Shown here: in pieces, positions 35,421 through 39,733 of the stretch
Position numbering within the stretch: the stretch's first letter is position 1
Layout: each line of letters starts with the position of its first letter
Assembly: GCA_016210985.1 (NCBI GenBank)
Contig: JACQTD010000081.1
Coordinates: forward strand, 1-39,733
DNA length: 39,733 nt
From: Acidobacteriota bacterium
GTDB lineage: Bacteria; Acidobacteriota; Blastocatellia; HR10; JACQTD01
Reading direction: 5' to 3'
Made by a program: the position numbers and the translations under genes
The notes under the pieces: model-generated
What the model saw: only the letters and a program-made list of their open reading frames with translations
What the model was told of the DNA's origin: nothing
The model's database searches: none

Positions 35421-37132
35421 GACATCGCCACCTCCGAGGGGGCGGCGCTGGCCAGCCCCGGCGAGGCCCCCGGCAACGGGAGCAGCAGCGTGAATTTACT
35501 TCCCTTCCCGGGCGTACTCTCGACTTCAACTTCACCCCCGTGCGCGTGCGCGATGTGCCGGACCAGTGAAAGGCCCAGGCCGCTTCCCCGCGTGTTGTGC
35601 ACCAGCGGGTCGCCGGTTCGATAGAATTTCTCGAAGATTTTCGAGTGCTCGCCGCGAGCGATGCCGATCCCGCGATCGACCACCTCAAGCCTCAACTTGT
35701 CGTCAACACGGTACAATCTCACGCACAGAAACTTCTCGTCGGCCGAGTACTTCAACGCATTGTTGACCAGATTGACTAGCGAGCGTGCGATCGCCTCCCG
35801 GTCCACCCGCATGGCCGGAAGGTTCGAGTCGATCCGCTGCTCGAAAGTGAATCCTTGCTGTTCGATCTGGTACCGATAAGCGTCGAGCGTGTTGCGCACC
35901 AGTTCCGCTAGGTCGGTCTCACGGAAGTCGTACTCCTTGCGTCCGGCTTCAATGCGGGAGAAATCGAGGATGTTGTTGATCAACGCGGTCAGCCGCTCGC
36001 TCTCCTTGCGGATGATGCGGTAGTACTCCTCCGCTTTTTCCTGGGTCCGGATGCGTCCAAGCTCGAGCGTTTCCGCATAGAGCCGGATGAGCGACAGCGG
36101 GGTGCGCAACTCGTGAGATACGTTGGAGACGAAGTCGGACTTCAGCCGGGCCAGCGCCATCTCCTTGTTCACGCTGCGGTAGGTCAACATGAGGCCGCCG
36201 ACCAGCAATACGGTCAGCACTCCGAGGATGAGATAGCTCCCCTGCACCCAACTCTGACCGAGCGCTTCGACTGTTGTGTCCTGGTACTTAATGCCCAGAG
36301 CCAGTCCGCTGAAGACCTCGCTTAAGTTGCGTGATACTTCGGGCTTTCCCTCTTTCCATCCCGCCGACGTGGCAAGAGTTCTGTTGCCGGGACCGCTTCC
36401 ACCCTCTATGGGATACACGATCATGGCAAGCCGGTTGCCGCCCTCATCGTTCAGCTTCTGGCTAACCAGTTCCTCCAGCAGCTCGGGGAAAAAAGATTGC
36501 TTCAGGTAATCCGGATTGAAGATCGCGCCGCCCATGGCGCCTCGATGCTCCGGCAGTTGGGGGAAACAGAAGAAAGCCGTAGCGGTATAGGTCTTGCCGC
36601 CGGCCCGGTCTACCTCATGACCATAGCAACTGATGGGCCGGTTCTCCTCGTGCATTTTCTTAACCATCCCTTTGCCTTCCAGACCAAGCCAACCTCCATA
36701 CATCTTTGCCTGGCGCGCGCCCTCTTCGCGCAATTCCGGGTCACGCAACTGCTGCGGCTGTGAATGGAACACAAATCTCCGCTGATCGTCGTAGAGGAAG
36801 ACGTGTGACAGCCACGGATTCGCCGCCAGGATAAGACCGAGCTTTTTCTCCTTGTCCGCTTCCGAATCGGTGTCGGGGCATGGGAACTGAGCAATGACCT
36901 CCTTCGTGATCGCGTATGCCCGCTGGTTGATCTTCTTCTCCGAAATGGCCAGCATCTGCTGGAAGTCCCGGTGGATGGCGGCCTCGAGCACCTTGTCCCG
37001 CTCGATCGACTTCAGGTGGTGGTAATTGACATAGACCAATGCGGCCGCCGGCAGCATCACCGCCAATTCCAGCGTCAGCATCAGCCGGAACCGCCTGTTG
37101 CCGCTCCAAAACCATTTTCGCCTTGATCTCAT
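35417..37132 (-). CDS. Sensor histidine kinase
   Basis: DFVSNVSHELRTPLSLIRLYAETLELGRI; LVNNALKYSADEKF; DRGIGIARGEHSKIFEKFYR; GSGLGLSLVRHIAHAHGG. Confidence 0.95.
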   Translation of the reverse strand: MRSRRKWFWSGNRRFRLMLTLELAVMLPAAALVYVNYHHLKSIERDKVLEAAIHRDFQQMLAISEKKINQRAYAITKEVIAQFPCPDTDSEADKEKKLGLILAANPWLSHVFLYDDQRRFVFHSQPQQLRDPELREEGARQAKMYGGWLGLEGKGMVKKMHEENRPISCYGHEVDRAGGKTYTATAFFCFPQLPEHRGAMGGAIFNPDYLKQSFFPELLEELVSQKLNDEGGNRLAMIVYPIEGGSGPGNRTLATSAGWKEGKPEVSRNLSEVFSGLALGIKYQDTTVEALGQSWVQGSYLILGVLTVLLVGGLMLTYRSVNKEMALARLKSDFVSNVSHELRTPLSLIRLYAETLELGRIRTQEKAEEYYRIIRKESERLTALINNILDFSRIEAGRKEYDFRETDLAELVRNTLDAYRYQIEQQGFTFEQRIDSNLPAMRVDREAIARSLVNLVNNALKYSADEKFLCVRLYRVDDKLRLEVVDRGIGIARGEHSKIFEKFYRTGDPLVHNTRGSGLGLSLVRHIAHAHGGEVEVESTPGKGSKFTLLLPLPGASPGLASAAPSEVAMS

Positions 37133-37457
37133 CCTCTCCTTCACACGTGTCTCAGGTGTCCAGGGAAGAGCATAACCCAAGAGATATTAAATTTTGTCAA
37201 GCGAATGTAAAAGATTGTCAAAATAGTTCTACTTCCACCCTACCCCAGGCCTGGCGTAGCACGGCGACGGATGACGAGCAATGGGTTTCACGCTTTCAAT
37301 TGAAAGTCTTCGTCCGTATACTGTGTAAAAAGCGGACCATCTACGGGCTTTTGCCAGGAACAGCCGCGGCAGTCGTCGCGATGATGAAACTAGAGGTGTG
37401 CAAATCACGATCCACACTGGAACAGGCGAGTTTAGAAGTTTTGGAGAATAGAAAATA

Positions 37458-38501
37458 ATGAAAATATTCAAGCAATGCGTGCTTCTGAGCGTCCTCGTAG
37501 GCACATCACCCGTCCTATCCACAGCCCAGGAGCCATCCCCGGGACCCTACTACTTCGTTTCGGATAATGTCCCTGGACCTGGACAGTTCTATTGGGGAGG
37601 AGCTGACTCCTATGGAGGTATTAGGGTTATTGAGAATCTAAACCTGCTTGCTGCCGTGCTTGCTGACGATCCGGCAACACGGACTCAGGCTTTCTGGTTT
37701 CTTGTTGATCAAGAGTCTTTCGATTTCGGCTCAGACTCGGTCTTACTCCAGCCATTTGCTTACAGGGTTTTCGGATTCGGAAAGAAGCAAAACCTGTCTA
37801 TCGGTCCCAATCTGAGAGCTTTCTTGACCTTTCCGCTTGGCGGCGCGGCTTTCGATCTCACGCTGCCATTCTGCGATCCTCGGGTTGCCCTTTCGGACGC
37901 GAGTGCGCTGCTGAGAGTTCTGAGCGGACCACGCACCTGGCACACGGCGGTAGACCTGGATGTTACCGGAGGCACCTCTTATACCGGAGGCACCTCTCAA
38001 GGATTCGATGTGCTGGCCCCCTCCGATGGTATCGTCTTCGGGAATACCGGTACCGATACGTTGTGCCTTAGGCACATCGCGTCGAACGGAAGGGAGTTCT
38101 TGACTGTTTATTCCCATATTGTACCTGCCTCAAAGAGCCATCTGCCGGTCGGCACTCAGGTTGCGAGGGGACAAGTGATCGGATCCGTGCAGGAGCCGGG
38201 AGGGGCCTACACCCACCTACATTTCGGCGTCGCCGTAAAGGGTCCTTCCCGGACCATCAACAGCATGTTGGTTCCTGAATTATGGTACCTGATCGATCCA
38301 TTTGGCGTGTACGATTACAGGAGAAACAGGTTCAGCCAAACCGATTACAACTACGTTCCCAACAACACGATGGCAATGACAGCCAGAGGTGTTCGCCATG
38401 CGTACGTATGGAGGACGAATCCGCCGCTCGGCTCATTGCCCCCCTGTACCGCTGTTCCCGTCGTTTCGACTGAGATGGAAAACCAATCCACTGGCAGATG
38501 A
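37458..38501 (+). CDS. M23-family peptidase (LytM/peptidase_M23)
   Basis: Signal peptide; HTAVDLDV; GREFLTVYSHIVPASKSHLPVGTQVARGQVIGSVQEPGGAYTHLHFGV. Confidence 0.85.
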   Translation: MKIFKQCVLLSVLVGTSPVLSTAQEPSPGPYYFVSDNVPGPGQFYWGGADSYGGIRVIENLNLLAAVLADDPATRTQAFWFLVDQESFDFGSDSVLLQPFAYRVFGFGKKQNLSIGPNLRAFLTFPLGGAAFDLTLPFCDPRVALSDASALLRVLSGPRTWHTAVDLDVTGGTSYTGGTSQGFDVLAPSDGIVFGNTGTDTLCLRHIASNGREFLTVYSHIVPASKSHLPVGTQVARGQVIGSVQEPGGAYTHLHFGVAVKGPSRTINSMLVPELWYLIDPFGVYDYRRNRFSQTDYNYVPNNTMAMTARGVRHAYVWRTNPPLGSLPPCTAVPVVSTEMENQSTGR

Positions 38502-38539
38502 CTTCACGCCGTAGTCGCAGGGTGGCTTGATAGCGATGC

Positions 38540-39560
38540 TCAATACTCCGCCGGGTTGTCGTGCGGGTAGCAATACAGCCAGCGCTCTCCAGGTTCTGCC
38601 GATGCGATGACCGGATGTCCGCTGGATCGCGCGTACCGGCTGGCATGGCGGTTAGGCGAGCTGTCGCAACAGAGCGTGGCCGCGCATTCCTGACAGGTAC
38701 GCAGATGGACCCAGGTTGCGCCGATCGTCATGCAGGCATCGAATCAGATATCGCGACATGCTTTCGGCCAGCCCGCTCGACCGGATCAGCAAATAGACAC
38801 GCTGGGCCGACTGTGCGAGAAACACGGCCGCCTGCCCGGCTGAGTTTCCTCCACCCACCACCACTTCTTCACCGCGGCAGACCAGCGCTTCGATCACGGT
38901 GGCGCCGTAATAAACTCCCGCGCCTTCGAACTGCGCCAGATTCTTGATCGAAAGTCTTCGATACACGGCGCCGGTGGCAATGATGATCGTACGCGCCGGC
39001 ACGCGAGCGCATCATTGAAACCAAGGCAGTCCGCGATTTGTTGATTGGTCGGATTGCGAAGCACCCGCTCGCCGCGGCAGATCAGCACCGGCACGTCGGC
39101 CTCGGTGAGATGAAACCCATCCAGCAGATCCTGAACCCCTTCATCCCGATCGAGATCGATGAAGGAGTACGGATGGCCGTTGCGGGTCAGGAATTCCTGG
39201 ATCCGCAAGGTTCCCGCGCAATGTCGCGACCCGACGAGCACCACATCGCCGATCCCCCGGGCAATGAGCTCAACCCGGCGAAGGATGAAGGCCCGCATGA
39301 GGATATCGCTCAGTTCACTGTCCGTCTGCACCAGCGCGAGAAGCCGCTCTCGATCGACTTCGATCACTTCTCCCGACTCGCCGACCCATATGCGGGCCAA
39401 TCCGGGTCAACCCGAGAGCAGGGTCACTTCGCCGGTGAACATGCCCGGCCCGAACGTGGCCACCAGTTCTTCGGATGCGGGCAAGGGCCGGACGACGTCG
39501 ATTCGACCTTCGGTGACGAGGAAGAACCGGGTCGATCGCCGATCCGGTGGGGCAGGTGAA
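38540..39560 (-). pseudogene. Degraded cNMP-binding / glutaredoxin-like / thioredoxin-reductase-like / UBP zinc-finger composite gene
   Basis: Fragments: RFFLVTEGRIDVVRPLPASEELVATFGPGMFTGEVTLLSG*PGLARIWVGESGEVIEVDRERLLAL (in-frame TGA); FLTRNGHPYSFIDLDRDEGVQDLL; PARTIIIATGAVYRRLSIKNL...VVGGGNSAGQAAVFLAQSAQRVYLLIR; degenerate UBP tail. Confidence 0.75.
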
Positions 39561-39733
39561 GCACAGGATGAGGAGCACGGAACCCAGCCGGCTATTTCGC
39601 TTCACATCCCGAGTCTTCATCGACGCCGTCATTGAAAGTGGCTCCAGGGAGCGTCCTGGCAACTGCCGGATTGTATGGCGCCCGACCGACCCCCTACAAT
39701 CGCAGGCGGGTTCAGGGCTGAAAGCTTCATTAC

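Overview
Mostly bacterial chromosome with two strongly accessory blocks, read by eye from the sequence and the supplied ORF track. (1) nt 1-4455 looks like a cluster of integron attC sites with no integrase in view (CALIN-like). It holds minus-strand toxin-antitoxin-type cassettes: two MazF/antitoxin pairs, HicBA, a collapsed hicB::hicA remnant, a DUF4258 pair and DUF2442/DUF4160. The array ends abruptly inside what looks like the 5' end of a type II thioesterase gene coupled to an Sfp-type phosphopantetheinyl transferase. (2) nt 22501-25745 holds a probable two-gene DNA-modification/defence-like unit: a Dam-family adenine methylase next to a 765-aa protein that appears to combine a PD-(D/E)XK-like domain, a DGQHR (DndB/DpdB-like) domain and a C-terminal HEPN-like region. 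Other content: two sulfatases with a lipoprotein formylglycine-generating enzyme (FGE), a MoaD/ThiS-BNR pair, an intact IS1634-like element with 5-bp target duplication, M20 hydrolases, GNAT, SDR, a KefB-like antiporter with a UBP zinc finger, an intergenic hairpin array, an SBBP-repeat protein, an SpoIIE-type phosphatase with a two-component system, an M23 peptidase, and a degraded cNMP/thioredoxin-reductase/UBP gene. Many genes show internal deletions or frameshifts, a pattern that needs read-level verification. Family assignments are by motif recognition only; no database search was run.
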